From Mesorhizobium helmanticense (lineage in GTDB: Bacteria; Pseudomonadota; Alphaproteobacteria; Rhizobiales; Rhizobiaceae): DNA of 64,000 bases. This document shows, piece after piece, positions 16,743-24,925 of this stretch; position 1 is the stretch's first letter, and each line of letters begins with the position of its first letter. The position numbers and the translations under genes are program-made. The notes under the pieces were generated by a model that saw only the letters and a program-made list of their open reading frames with translations, had not been told where the DNA came from and ran no database searches. Where the stretch lies: assembly GCF_003034915.1 (NCBI RefSeq), contig NZ_PZJX01000029.1, positions 186,001-250,000 on the forward strand, in the 5' to 3' direction.

Positions 16743-17942
16743 ATGAAGGAAAAGATCTCGCTCGGCATGGCCAGGCGCATCGCACTCGCCGCACAGGGTT
16801 TTACCGATCCGAGGCCGGGCGCCACGCCGGACCGCCGCCACCTGGCCCGCGTGCTGGCGCGCACCGGCCTGCTGCAGATCGATTCCGTCAGTGCGGTGGT
16901 GCGCGCCCACTATATGCCGCTCTACTCCCGCCTCGGTCCCTACCCTTTGTCCCTGCTCGACAACGCCGCTGTCACCCGCAAGCGCACGGTCTTCGAATAC
17001 TGGGCGCATGAGGCCTCGTTCCTGCCGGTCGAGACTTACCCGCTGATGCGCTGGCGCATGCAGCGGGCCGAGCGCGGCGACGAAATGTATCTGGGCCTCG
17101 CCAAATGGGGCCGCGAACATGCCGCCTATATCGAAGAGATCTACCGCGAGGTCGCCGAACGCGGCCCGATCGCCGCTTCTGCATTGGAGGGCCAGAAAGG
17201 CTCGGGCGGCTGGTGGGGCTGGAGCCACGCCAAACACGCCTTCGAATGGCTGTTCTGGGCCGGGCGCATCACCACGGCGCATCGCCGCGGCTTCGAACGC
17301 TTCTATGATCTGCCCGAACGCGTGCTGCCGCCCGCCGTGCTCGCCCTGCCGGTGCCCACTGCCGAGGACGCGCATCGCGAATTGCTGCGCATCTCCGCCC
17401 GCGCCCATGGCGTGGCGACCGCAGGCGACCTGCGCGACTATTTCCGCCTGTCGCCGGCCGACATCAAGGGCCGGATCGAGGAACTCGTCGAGTTGGGCGA
17501 GTTGCTGCCGGTGCGCGTCGAAGGCTGGGACAAGCCGGCTTACCTGCATAAGGATGCCCGCTTGCCGCGCGAGATCGAAGCGCGCGCCCTGCTCGCCCCA
17601 TTCGATCCGGTCGTCTTCGAGCGGTCGCGCACTGAGCGACTGTTCGACTTTCGCTACCGCATCGAGATCTACACGCCGGCCGAAAAGCGCCAATACGGCT
17701 ATTACGTCCTGCCGTTCCTGCTTGGCGACAGGATCGTGGCGCGCGTCGACCTCAAGGCCGACCGCCCGGCCAGCGTCCTGCGCGTCCATGCCGCCTATTC
17801 CGAACCTGGCGCGCCGGCTGAAACAGCGGCAGCGCTGGTCGAGGAGTTGAAGCAGATGCAGGGCTGGCTCGGCCTGGAACGCATCGAAGTCACGCCGGCC
17901 GGAGATCTCGGGCAGCCTCTCGCCGACATCGCCGCGTCGTAG
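16743..17942 (+). CDS. AlkX/YcaQ-type DNA glycosylase (winged-helix DNA-binding protein, HTH_42 family)
   Basis: A 399-residue protein of the winged-helix AlkZ/YcaQ superfamily, whose studied members unhook interstrand crosslinks or excise bulky alkylated bases. The catalytic Gln-x-Asp signature of the YcaQ branch is present as LLQIDSV (Gln45, Asp47). Other family blocks are the VFEYWAHEASFLP motif and the C-terminal ARALLAPFDPVVFERSRTE segment. Its length fits YcaQ (about 400). It stands alone between the divergent nuo operon and the B12 operon, whose promoter begins 8 bases after its stop. Family assignment is strong; the exact substrate is not visible. Confidence 0.85.
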   Translation: MKEKISLGMARRIALAAQGFTDPRPGATPDRRHLARVLARTGLLQIDSVSAVVRAHYMPLYSRLGPYPLSLLDNAAVTRKRTVFEYWAHEASFLPVETYPLMRWRMQRAERGDEMYLGLAKWGREHAAYIEEIYREVAERGPIAASALEGQKGSGGWWGWSHAKHAFEWLFWAGRITTAHRRGFERFYDLPERVLPPAVLALPVPTAEDAHRELLRISARAHGVATAGDLRDYFRLSPADIKGRIEELVELGELLPVRVEGWDKPAYLHKDARLPREIEARALLAPFDPVVFERSRTERLFDFRYRIEIYTPAEKRQYGYYVLPFLLGDRIVARVDLKADRPASVLRVHAAYSEPGAPAETAAALVEELKQMQGWLGLERIEVTPAGDLGQPLADIAAS

Positions 17943-17949
17943 ACGCGCG

Positions 17950-17978
17950 TTGACACGCCTGCATACACAAGCCTAAAT
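17950..17978 (+). promoter_or_regulatory. Predicted promoter of the cobalamin operon
   Basis: A consensus -35 TTGACA (17950-17955) and a -10-like CTAAAT (17973-17978) are separated by exactly 17 bases. The predicted transcription start, about 7 bases further, coincides with the first base of the riboswitch P1 helix at 17985. That coincidence makes it the likely promoter of the whole cob operon. Confidence 0.65.
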
Positions 17979-17984
17979 CCGGTT

Positions 17985-18163
17985 CAGACGGTCTCCTCTC
18001 GGCAAAGGGAGGAGCCAAGAGGGAATGCGGTGCGAAATCTCGATTTCAAATCCGCGGCTGTCCCCGCAACTGTAAGCGACGAGCCAAGGCCGAAAACCAC
18101 TGGGATGTTCCCGGGAAGGCGGCACCCAGGCGATGACCCGCGAGCCAGGAGACCTGCCGTCTG
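17985..18163 (+). ncRNA. Cobalamin (B12) riboswitch
   Basis: The conserved class is recognised from its core blocks in order: AGGGAA and GGTGCGAAAT near 18019-18038, the TCCCCGCAACTGTAAGC segment at 18061-18077, a B12-box-like CCACTGGG near 18097-18104, GGGAAGGC at 18113-18120, and GCGAGCCAGGAGACCTGCC at 18140-18158. A closing helix P1 forms between CAGACGG (17985-17991) and CCGTCTG (18157-18163). It lies in the leader of the B12 operon, so adenosylcobalamin binding should lower expression of the downstream genes. The family represses B12 synthesis and transport genes. Confidence 0.95.
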
Positions 18164-18213
18164 AGAGATAAGAATCCGATCGCCTGGCGGGTTTTCCGGG
18201 CAAGGAGCCTGAT

Positions 18214-18642
18214 TTGGAACGCGACAGCAGTTTTTCGGCTGAGACAGCGGACATATTGTCCGGCGGGGACGATTCCCTGGCCGGCGTCACCGTCATCGTC
18301 TGCTCTTCCTGTCGCGACGAAACCGGCTCCGATGCCCATCCCCGCGCCGGCGCGCTGCTCGCCGATGACACGCGCCAGGCCGCCTCCGGCGAAAAAATCC
18401 GCATCCGCACCGTCGAATGTCTCGGCAATTGCAAGCGACGCCTCAGCGCCGCGATCCTTCGTGACGGCTGCTGGAGCTACGTCTTCGGCGACCTGACTCC
18501 CACCAGCGGTGCCGATCTCGTCACCGGCGCGAAGCTCTTCGCCACGTCGACCGACGGTCTCATCCCCTGGCGGGGCCGCCCCGATAGCCTGAAGCGCGGC
18601 CTTGTCGCCCGCATCCCTCCCCTCGACCTCCTGAAGGACTAA
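18214..18642 (+). CDS. DUF1636 thioredoxin-like 2Fe-2S/metal-binding protein, first gene of the cob operon
   Basis: A 142-residue protein of the DUF1636 family, commonly found next to cobW and cobN. Four cysteines are arranged as in thioredoxin-like 2Fe-2S ferredoxins: Cys30-x2-Cys33 and Cys69-x3-Cys73 (VECLGNC). No ATG is available near the start. A TTG at 18214 preceded by AAGGAG with 7 bases of spacing is the best initiation site and sits 50 bases after the riboswitch. The gene ends 2 bases before cobW. The role (metal or electron delivery for corrin synthesis) is inferred from context. Confidence 0.85.
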   Translation: MERDSSFSAETADILSGGDDSLAGVTVIVCSSCRDETGSDAHPRAGALLADDTRQAASGEKIRIRTVECLGNCKRRLSAAILRDGCWSYVFGDLTPTSGADLVTGAKLFATSTDGLIPWRGRPDSLKRGLVARIPPLDLLKD

Positions 18643-18644
18643 CC

Positions 18645-19682
18645 ATGACCGCTTCCGTTTCCCGCGTCCCCTGCACTGTCGTCACCGGTTTCCTCGGCGC
18701 CGGCAAGACGACGCTGATCCGCCACCTGCTCGAGAACGCCGGGGGCAAGCGGCTCGCCATCATCGTCAACGAGTTCGGCGACATCGGCATCGACGGCGAG
18801 ATATTGAAAGGCTGCGGCATCGACTCTTGCCCCGAGGAGAATATCGTCGAACTGGCCAATGGCTGCATCTGCTGCACCGTAGCCGACGATTTCGTGCCCG
18901 CGCTCGACCAGATCCTGTCGCGGACGCCGAAGGTCGACCATATCCTGATCGAAACCTCTGGCCTCGCTCTGCCCAAGCCACTCGTCCAGGCCTTCCAGTG
19001 GCCGTCGGTCAAGAGCCGGGTGACGGTCGACGGCGTCATCGCCGTGGTCGACGGACCGGCGCTGGCCGAAGGCCGCGTCGCCAACGACATGGACGCACTT
19101 CAGGCGCAGCGGGCTCAGGACGAGACCCTCGATCACGACGATCCGGTCGAGGAAGTGTTCGAGGATCAGGTCGCCTGTGCCGACCTGATCATATTGTCGA
19201 AGAGCGATCTGATGGATGCCGCCGGCTCGGCCCGCGCCAATGCCATCATCGGCGAGCATGTCGCGCGTGCCGTGAAGATCGTTCCGACATCGCAGGGGAA
19301 GGTCGATCCTTCAGTGCTGCTCGGTCTCGGCCTCGCCGTCGAGGACGACATCGAGAACCGCAAGACCCATCACGACGACGAACTCGACCACGAGCACGAC
19401 GATTTCGATAGCTTCGTCATCGATATCGCCTCCGTCTCCAATCCGGACGAGCTGGCAAAACGCGTCGCCACCGCCGCCGAGGAAGAAAACGTGTTGCGCG
19501 TGAAAGGCTTCGTCGAGGTCGGCGGCAAGCCGATGCGGCTGCTGCTGCAGGCCGTCGGCCCGCGTGTCAATCACTATTACGACCGCGCCTGGACGGCCGA
19601 AGACGACCGCCGCTCGCGCCTCGTCGTCATTGGCTTGAAGGGGCTGAACCGCCCGGCCATCGAGCGTATACTCGCCGGCTGA
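18645..19682 (+). CDS. cobW: Cobalamin biosynthesis GTPase CobW
   Basis: G3E-family P-loop GTPase (345 residues), thought to deliver cobalt to the CobNST chelatase. Walker A GFLGAGKTTL is at residues 15-24. The metal-binding CxCC motif appears in NGCICCTV, the GTPase NKxD-type motif as LSKSDL, and a His/Asp-rich stretch (HHDDELDHEHDD, about residues 230-241) typical of metal chaperones lies before the C-terminal CobW_C domain. It is followed by cobN after 18 bases. Confidence 0.95.
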   Translation: MTASVSRVPCTVVTGFLGAGKTTLIRHLLENAGGKRLAIIVNEFGDIGIDGEILKGCGIDSCPEENIVELANGCICCTVADDFVPALDQILSRTPKVDHILIETSGLALPKPLVQAFQWPSVKSRVTVDGVIAVVDGPALAEGRVANDMDALQAQRAQDETLDHDDPVEEVFEDQVACADLIILSKSDLMDAAGSARANAIIGEHVARAVKIVPTSQGKVDPSVLLGLGLAVEDDIENRKTHHDDELDHEHDDFDSFVIDIASVSNPDELAKRVATAAEEENVLRVKGFVEVGGKPMRLLLQAVGPRVNHYYDRAWTAEDDRRSRLVVIGLKGLNRPAIERILAG

Positions 19683-19700
19683 GGCAAAGCGCAAACCGCG

Positions 19701-22700
19701 ATGCACATCCTCACCACCACATCCGCCTCGCTCGACGATCTGGCCGAGCCTGTCGATCTCCGGCAGACGCCGGCGGATGTCGTGGCCTTGTCCTTTACCG
19801 ACAGCGATCTGGCCGGCCTGGCGGCGGCCTGGAAGGCGGATGCGGCACGCCTGCCCTCGATGCGGCTGGCGGCGCTTCGCGATCTGCGCCATCCGATGTC
19901 AGTCGATCTCTGGATCGACAGCGTTGCCCGCCACGCCAAGGTTGTTCTGGTCCGCATCCTCGGCGGCTACGACTGGTGGCGCTATGGCTGCGACCAGCTT
20001 GCCACGATTGCCCGCGAACGCAGCATAAAACTGGCGCTGCTGCCCGGCGAGAGCCACGACGAGGATCCGCGGCTGATCGAAGGATCGACCGTGCCACGCG
20101 AGGAATTGGACAGTCTGCTCGGTTATTTCCGCGAGGGTGGGCCGGAGAATATGACGGCGCTGGTGCGGAGGTTGGCGCGGTTGGCGGGTTCGGATGCGGC
20201 CGTTGCGGAGCCGATTGTCGTGCCGAAGGCCGGGTTTTACGAGCCGGGGCGTGGAGTTGCGGAAGGGCCGGATTTGTCAAATGTCGGCATTCCTTCGCGC
20301 CCCCCTCTGTCCTGCCGGACATCTCCCCCACAAGGGGGGAGATTGGCCGTCGCTGGCCGTATCGCGACTTCTGCAACGTCGGACATTGGCGAAGCCGCCG
20401 ATGATCAGGCGATCTTCCCACTCGTGGGGGAGATGTCCGGCAGGACAGAGGGGGGCGCGAAGGAACGCGACCTAAACCTTACCTCTGCCACCCCCGTCAT
20501 CCCCATCCTCTTCTACCGCTCGATGCTGCTGGCCGCCGATGTCGCGCCGATCGATGCCCTTTTTGAGGCGCTGAGCGCGCGCGGCATCGCCCCCGTCCCC
20601 ATCTTCGTTTCCAGCCTCAAGGACCCGGTTTCGCTGGCATTCGTCGAAACCGCGCTCGCAACCCTAAACCCCGCCGCCATCATCACCGCCACCGCCTTCG
20701 CCTCCGGGGCCGAACCCGGCATCGAAACCCTGTTCGACCGTGCCGGCGTGCCGGTCTTCCAGGTCATCGTCGCCACCACCCGCCGCGACATCTGGCAGAA
20801 CAACCAGCGTGGCCTCGCCCCCGCCGACCTCGCCATGCATGTCGTGCTGCCCGAGCTCGACGGCCGCATCCTCGCCGGCGCCATCTCCTTCAAGGGCGAG
20901 GTCGAAACCGATCCGGCGCTGGCGTTCCGCGCCTTTGCCAACCGGCCGGAGCCAGATCGCGTGGCGCAGGTGGCGAGCCGTATCGAAGCCTTCATCCGCC
21001 TGCGACGCACGCCGCGCGCGGAACGCAAGCTTGCCATCCTGATCCCCGACTACCCCAGCGCCCCCGGCCGCACCGGCTATGCCGTCGGCCTCGATGTCCC
21101 GTCCAGCGTGCTCGCCATGCTGCACGACCTGAGGGAACAGGGCTACGCCGTTGAAGGGATTCCGCAAACGCCGCGTGAACTGCTGGATTTGTTGGAGCGC
21201 GGTGACGAGGGATTGGGACTGGCGGAATATCTGGCCTTCTCCACGGAATTGCCGACGGCTGCAATCGCTGCGGTAGAGGCGGCGTGGGGTAAGGCGGAAG
21301 ATGAGACAGGTTTGCGCGAGGCGCCCCCCTCTGTCCTGCCGGACATCTCCCCCTCAAGGGGGGAGATTGAGCTCTCATCGCCCCTTTCGCCAACTACCGA
21401 GGATGTTAAGGGAGAGCCATCGGCGAAACTGCCAATCTCCCCCCTTGAGGGGGAGATGTCCGGCAGGACAGAGGGGGGTGTTCAAGCGCCTACCGTCGCA
21501 AAATTCCCCTTCCGCGCCGCTACCTTCGGCAACATCACAATAGCCCTCGCTCCCGATCGCGGCCGCTCCACGGATCGTCGCGTCGACTACCACGACCCGA
21601 CCTTGCCGCCGCGCCATGCCCTGATCGCCTTCGGCCTGTGGCTGCGCAAGTCCCTCGGCGTCCATGCCCTCATCCATGTCGGCGCGCACGGCACGCTGGA
21701 ATGGCTGCCAGGCAAGACGGTGGCGCTCAGCGAAAACTGCTTTCCCGAGATCGTCACCGGCGCATTGCCCGTCATCTACCCCTTCATCGTCTCCAATCCC
21801 GGCGAGGCGGCGCAGGCCAAACGGCGCATCGCCGCCGTTACCCTCGGCCATCTGCCGCCGCCGCTGACAGGCGCCGGGCTGGACGAAAACCAACACAAGC
21901 TTGAGCGGCTGGTCGATGAATATGCCCAGGCCGACGGGCTCGACCGCCGCCGCCGCGACCGCTTGGCGAAGCTGATCGTCGAGACCGCGCAGAAGACCGG
22001 CCTCGCCAATGAAGCAGGCGTTGCCGGCACCGATGCGCCCGACGAGGCGCTGCGCCGCATCGATGCCTGGCTCTGCGACCTCAAGGATTTCGCCATCAAG
22101 GACGGGCTGCATATCTATGGCCGCTCACCGGAGGGCGAGACCGATCCGCTGCGCAGGCAAAGTGCCGCGGCCGAGAAGGCAGCCCTGCTCGCGGCGCTCG
22201 ATGGCCGCCATATCAAGGCCGGCCCGGCGGGCGCACCGGCGCGCGGCCGGCGTGATGTGCTGCCGACCGGCCGCAACCTGTTCACATCAGACCCGCGCAC
22301 CATGCCGACACCGACCGCCTATGATCTGGGCAAGGCGGCGGCCGAAGAAGTCGTGCGCGGCTACATGCAGTCGCATGGCGACTGGCCGCGTTCGCTGGTC
22401 ATCGACCTCTGGGGCTCGGCCTCGCTGCGCACCGGCGGCGAGGAAATCGCGCAAGGCCTGGCGCTGATGGGCTGCCGGCCGCAATGGGATGCCGCCACCG
22501 GCCGCATCACCGGCATCGAAGTGCTGCCCCCGGCAGCGCTCGGCCGCCCGCGCGTCGATGTCACCTGGCGCATATCGGGCCTGTTCCGCGACATGTTCCC
22601 GACGCAGATTGCGCTGATCGACGCCGCCGCCAACGCTGTCGCCGCCCGCGACGAAGACGCCTCGGAAAACCCGCTCGCGGCCAGGACACGCGCAGAGGGA

Positions 22701-23429
22701 AAGATCAGCCCGCGCATTTTTGGCACTTCACCCGGCACTTACGGCGCCGGCGCCGAGGACCTTTTGGCAAGCGGCGACTGGGCCGCACGCGAAGAGATCG
22801 GTCGCGCCTATCTCGACGCCACCTCGCATGCCTATGGCGGCGCCGAAGGCGAAGGTATTTCCGCGCCCGGCGCCTTCGCGGGCCGCATCGCCGAGGCCGA
22901 TCTGCTCGTCCATACCGGCGACGATCCTGGCCGTGACATCCTCGAAGGTTCCGCCGACGTCGCCTTCATCGGCGGTTTTTCGGCGGCGCTCGCGGCGCTC
23001 GGCAGGAACGCTGACGTCATCGTGCTCGACACCACGGATCCGCAGAGGCCGAAGCCGCGCTCGATCGGCGAGGCCGTGGCGCGGGTGGTGCGGGCGCGTG
23101 CGGTCAACCCGCGATTCATCGCAGGCCAGATGCGCCACGGCCCGCGCGGCGCCTCGGAATTCGCCGAAACGGTCGACCGTCTGGTCGGCTTCGCCGAGAC
23201 CACCCACGCCATACCAGGCGCGCTGATCGAAGCCGTGCATGACGCCTATCTCGGCGATCCCGAGGTCCGCGCCTTCATCCTGCGCGAGAACCCGGCCGCC
23301 GCCAAAGTCATCGCCGAGCGTTTCCTCTCGGCGCGGCGGCGTGGTCTGTGGCATCCGCTGCGCAACTCCGTTGATGACGATCTGGCGGCATTGATCACTG
23401 AGGCCCAGGCGCTTGGGGTGGCCGCATGA
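19701..23429 (+). CDS. cobN: Cobaltochelatase large subunit CobN, with two in-frame palindromic-element insertions
   Basis: Catalytic subunit of the ATP-dependent aerobic cobaltochelatase (with CobS and CobT), which inserts cobalt into hydrogenobyrinic acid a,c-diamide. The magnesium-chelatase H-like signature ALIHVGAHGTLEWLPGK and the PTAYDLGKAAAEE and DVTWRISGLFRDMFP blocks are intact. The reading frame is 1242 residues. Two segments, about residues 197-255 and 541-593, are translations of a palindromic DNA repeat (GEMSGRTEGG in both right arms) and replace linkers between conserved blocks, just before VIPILFYRS and before FPFRAATFGNITIALA. The frame is unbroken, so the protein is probably functional with flexible loops. 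The stop overlaps cobG by 4 bases. Confidence 0.95.
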   Translation: MHILTTTSASLDDLAEPVDLRQTPADVVALSFTDSDLAGLAAAWKADAARLPSMRLAALRDLRHPMSVDLWIDSVARHAKVVLVRILGGYDWWRYGCDQLATIARERSIKLALLPGESHDEDPRLIEGSTVPREELDSLLGYFREGGPENMTALVRRLARLAGSDAAVAEPIVVPKAGFYEPGRGVAEGPDLSNVGIPSRPPLSCRTSPPQGGRLAVAGRIATSATSDIGEAADDQAIFPLVGEMSGRTEGGAKERDLNLTSATPVIPILFYRSMLLAADVAPIDALFEALSARGIAPVPIFVSSLKDPVSLAFVETALATLNPAAIITATAFASGAEPGIETLFDRAGVPVFQVIVATTRRDIWQNNQRGLAPADLAMHVVLPELDGRILAGAISFKGEVETDPALAFRAFANRPEPDRVAQVASRIEAFIRLRRTPRAERKLAILIPDYPSAPGRTGYAVGLDVPSSVLAMLHDLREQGYAVEGIPQTPRELLDLLERGDEGLGLAEYLAFSTELPTAAIAAVEAAWGKAEDETGLREAPPSVLPDISPSRGEIELSSPLSPTTEDVKGEPSAKLPISPLEGEMSGRTEGGVQAPTVAKFPFRAATFGNITIALAPDRGRSTDRRVDYHDPTLPPRHALIAFGLWLRKSLGVHALIHVGAHGTLEWLPGKTVALSENCFPEIVTGALPVIYPFIVSNPGEAAQAKRRIAAVTLGHLPPPLTGAGLDENQHKLERLVDEYAQADGLDRRRRDRLAKLIVETAQKTGLANEAGVAGTDAPDEALRRIDAWLCDLKDFAIKDGLHIYGRSPEGETDPLRRQSAAAEKAALLAALDGRHIKAGPAGAPARGRRDVLPTGRNLFTSDPRTMPTPTAYDLGKAAAEEVVRGYMQSHGDWPRSLVIDLWGSASLRTGGEEIAQGLALMGCRPQWDAATGRITGIEVLPPAALGRPRVDVTWRISGLFRDMFPTQIALIDAAANAVAARDEDASENPLAARTRAEGKISPRIFGTSPGTYGAGAEDLLASGDWAAREEIGRAYLDATSHAYGGAEGEGISAPGAFAGRIAEADLLVHTGDDPGRDILEGSADVAFIGGFSAALAALGRNADVIVLDTTDPQRPKPRSIGEAVARVVRARAVNPRFIAGQMRHGPRGASEFAETVDRLVGFAETTHAIPGALIEAVHDAYLGDPEVRAFILRENPAAAKVIAERFLSARRRGLWHPLRNSVDDDLAALITEAQALGVAA
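20290..20465. repeat. Nested palindromic element, copy 1 (inside cobN)
   Basis: A 176-bp unit bounded by 42-base inverted arms that match exactly (starting TTCCTTCGCGCCCCCC, including CTGTCCTGCCGGACATCTCC). Each arm ends in a small palindrome of C-run/G-run type. The central part contains TTGGCGAAGCC. The left arm is read in a different frame from copies 2 and 3 (RPPLSCRTSPP rather than PPSVLPDISPS), while the right arm is read as GEMSGRTEGG as in the others. Confidence 0.9.
21323..21480. repeat. Nested palindromic element, copy 2 (inside cobN)
   Basis: A unit of about 158 bp with the same arms as copy 1 (CTGTCCTGCCGGACATCTCC and its reverse complement), each ending in CCCCCTCAAGGGGGGAGATT or its inverse. 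The centre contains CCTTTCGCCAACT. It is read in frame in cobN as PPSVLPDISPSRGEI ... ISPLEGEMSGRTEGG. Confidence 0.9.
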
Positions 23430-24925
23430 ACGCCTTCTCGCGCCGTGGCGCTTGCCCTGCTTTGTCGGCCCCGATGCAGACCGGCGATGGGCTGCTGGTG
23501 CGGCTCAATCCCGTTTCTGGAGGCCCATCTTCTGGAGGGTTGTCGCCAAAGTCTTTGATCACGCTCGCCCAATCCGCCTTGCGGCACGGCAACGGCATCA
23601 TGGAAATCACCGCACGCGGCAGCCTGCAGATCCGGGGCCTGACGCCGGCAAGCGCGCGGCTGCTGGCGACGGAGGTCGATGCGCTCGGGATTGCGGTGCG
23701 CACCGGGGTTGCGGTCGAGACCGGGCCGCTGGCAGGGCTGGATCCACAAGAGATCGCCGACCCCCGCCCGCTGGCTGAATGTATTCGTGCAGCGATTGAT
23801 GAAGCCGGGCTGGCGCAGCGCCTCGGTCCCAAGGTTTCGGTGGTTGTCGATGGCGGCGGGCAGTTGGCCATGGATGCGGTGACGGCCGATGTCAGGCTGA
23901 GTGCGATCAGAACCGACGCGGGCGTTCGTTGGCTAGTAGCCGTTGCTGGCGACAGGCAAAATGCAGCGCCGCTCGTCATGGTCGAGGAAGATGCTGGCCG
24001 TAATATCGCCGTCGCGATTTTAAGGATGGTTGCCGAAAAAGGCCAAGAGGCTCGCGCACGGGATTTGACGCCGCGGCAGCTGACATCTCTAGCAACTTGG
24101 CATTCCTTCGCGCCCCCCTCTGTCCTGCCGGACATCTCCCCCTCTAGGGAGGAGATTGGCAATTCCCACGCCGCCGCTCTTGTTGCAACGCCGATAGTTG
24201 GCGAAAGCGGAGATGGGAGCCGAATCTCCCCCCTAGAGGGGGAGATGTCCGGCAGGACAGAGGGGGGCGCGACAGAACGCCAGCCTAACTCTTTTCAGCC
24301 TATTGGAACCTTGGCCCTGGCCTCTGCCGACACCGCCCTCGGCATCGGCCTGCCCTTCGGCAGCATGCCGGCGGAAAAGCTCATCGACCTCACCCAACAC
24401 GCCCTCACCCTTGGCGCCAACGAGATCCGCCTGGCGCCAGGCCGCGCCCTGCTTTTCCTTGGTCAGCCGGCGGCCGCCAACCAGAGCCTTCAAAATACAG
24501 CCACCGCCCTCGGCTTCGTCACCTCGCCCACCGACCCACGCACCCGCATCGCTGCTTGCCCCGGCACACCAGCCTGCGCCTCCGGGCGGATTGCAACACG
24601 CGACATCGCCGAGACCATCGCGGCGGAAAACCGCGACCTGCTCGATCCCTCGCTCACAGTGCACATTTCCGGCTGCGCCAAGGGCTGCGCCCATTCCGGC
24701 CCGGCGACCCTCACCCTGGTCGGCGGCGAAAACGGAGCCGGACTTGTCGTCAACGGGACGGCGAAGGCCCTTCCCGCCGGATACAGGCCGGGCTATGACG
24801 CCGCGCGCGGCGTCAGTCGCGTCGCGGCAGCCCTGCGTAGCGCACGACTTCCCGGCGAGACCGCCGCCGCCTGCCTGGCAAGGCTTGGCGCGGCCGGTGT
24901 CACCGAGGCTTACCGACAGGAATGA
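23426..24925 (+). CDS. cobG: Precorrin-3B synthase CobG, with one in-frame palindromic-element insertion
   Basis: Oxygen-dependent enzyme of the aerobic B12 pathway that converts precorrin-3A to precorrin-3B. It belongs to the nitrite/sulfite reductase fold with a 4Fe-4S centre. The cluster motifs AACPGTPACASG and ISGCAKGCAHSG are intact, and the N-terminal half shows SLQIRGLT. At 499 residues it is about 40 longer than the Pseudomonas denitrificans protein. The excess is explained by a translated palindromic element at about residues 226-284, between the two ferredoxin-like halves. cobG is coupled to cobN and cobH by 4-base overlaps. Confidence 0.95.
   Translation: MNAFSRRGACPALSAPMQTGDGLLVRLNPVSGGPSSGGLSPKSLITLAQSALRHGNGIMEITARGSLQIRGLTPASARLLATEVDALGIAVRTGVAVETGPLAGLDPQEIADPRPLAECIRAAIDEAGLAQRLGPKVSVVVDGGGQLAMDAVTADVRLSAIRTDAGVRWLVAVAGDRQNAAPLVMVEEDAGRNIAVAILRMVAEKGQEARARDLTPRQLTSLATWHSFAPPSVLPDISPSREEIGNSHAAALVATPIVGESGDGSRISPLEGEMSGRTEGGATERQPNSFQPIGTLALASADTALGIGLPFGSMPAEKLIDLTQHALTLGANEIRLAPGRALLFLGQPAAANQSLQNTATALGFVTSPTDPRTRIAACPGTPACASGRIATRDIAETIAAENRDLLDPSLTVHISGCAKGCAHSGPATLTLVGGENGAGLVVNGTAKALPAGYRPGYDAARGVSRVAAALRSARLPGETAAACLARLGAAGVTEAYRQE
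24103..24277. repeat. Nested palindromic element, copy 3 (inside cobG)
   Basis: A 175-bp unit with the same arms (left starts TTCCTTCGCGCCCCCC; right ends GGGGGGCGCGACAGAA). The left inner palindrome is CCCCCTCTAGGGAGGAGATT, differing at a few positions from copies 1 and 2. The centre contains TTGGCGAAAGC. It is read in the cobG frame as PPSVLPDISPSREEI ... ISPLEGEMSGRTEGG. Confidence 0.9.

Noticed and set aside
19701..23429. cobN as a pseudogene because of repeat insertions.
   Set aside because: The frame is unbroken, conserved chelatase blocks are intact and the inserts fall between them.
20290..24277. The inverted repeats in cobN and cobG as insertion sequences or a CRISPR array.
   Set aside because: There is no transposase frame, the units are too short, and they are not evenly spaced direct repeats with unique spacers. 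They are palindromic elements kept in frame.
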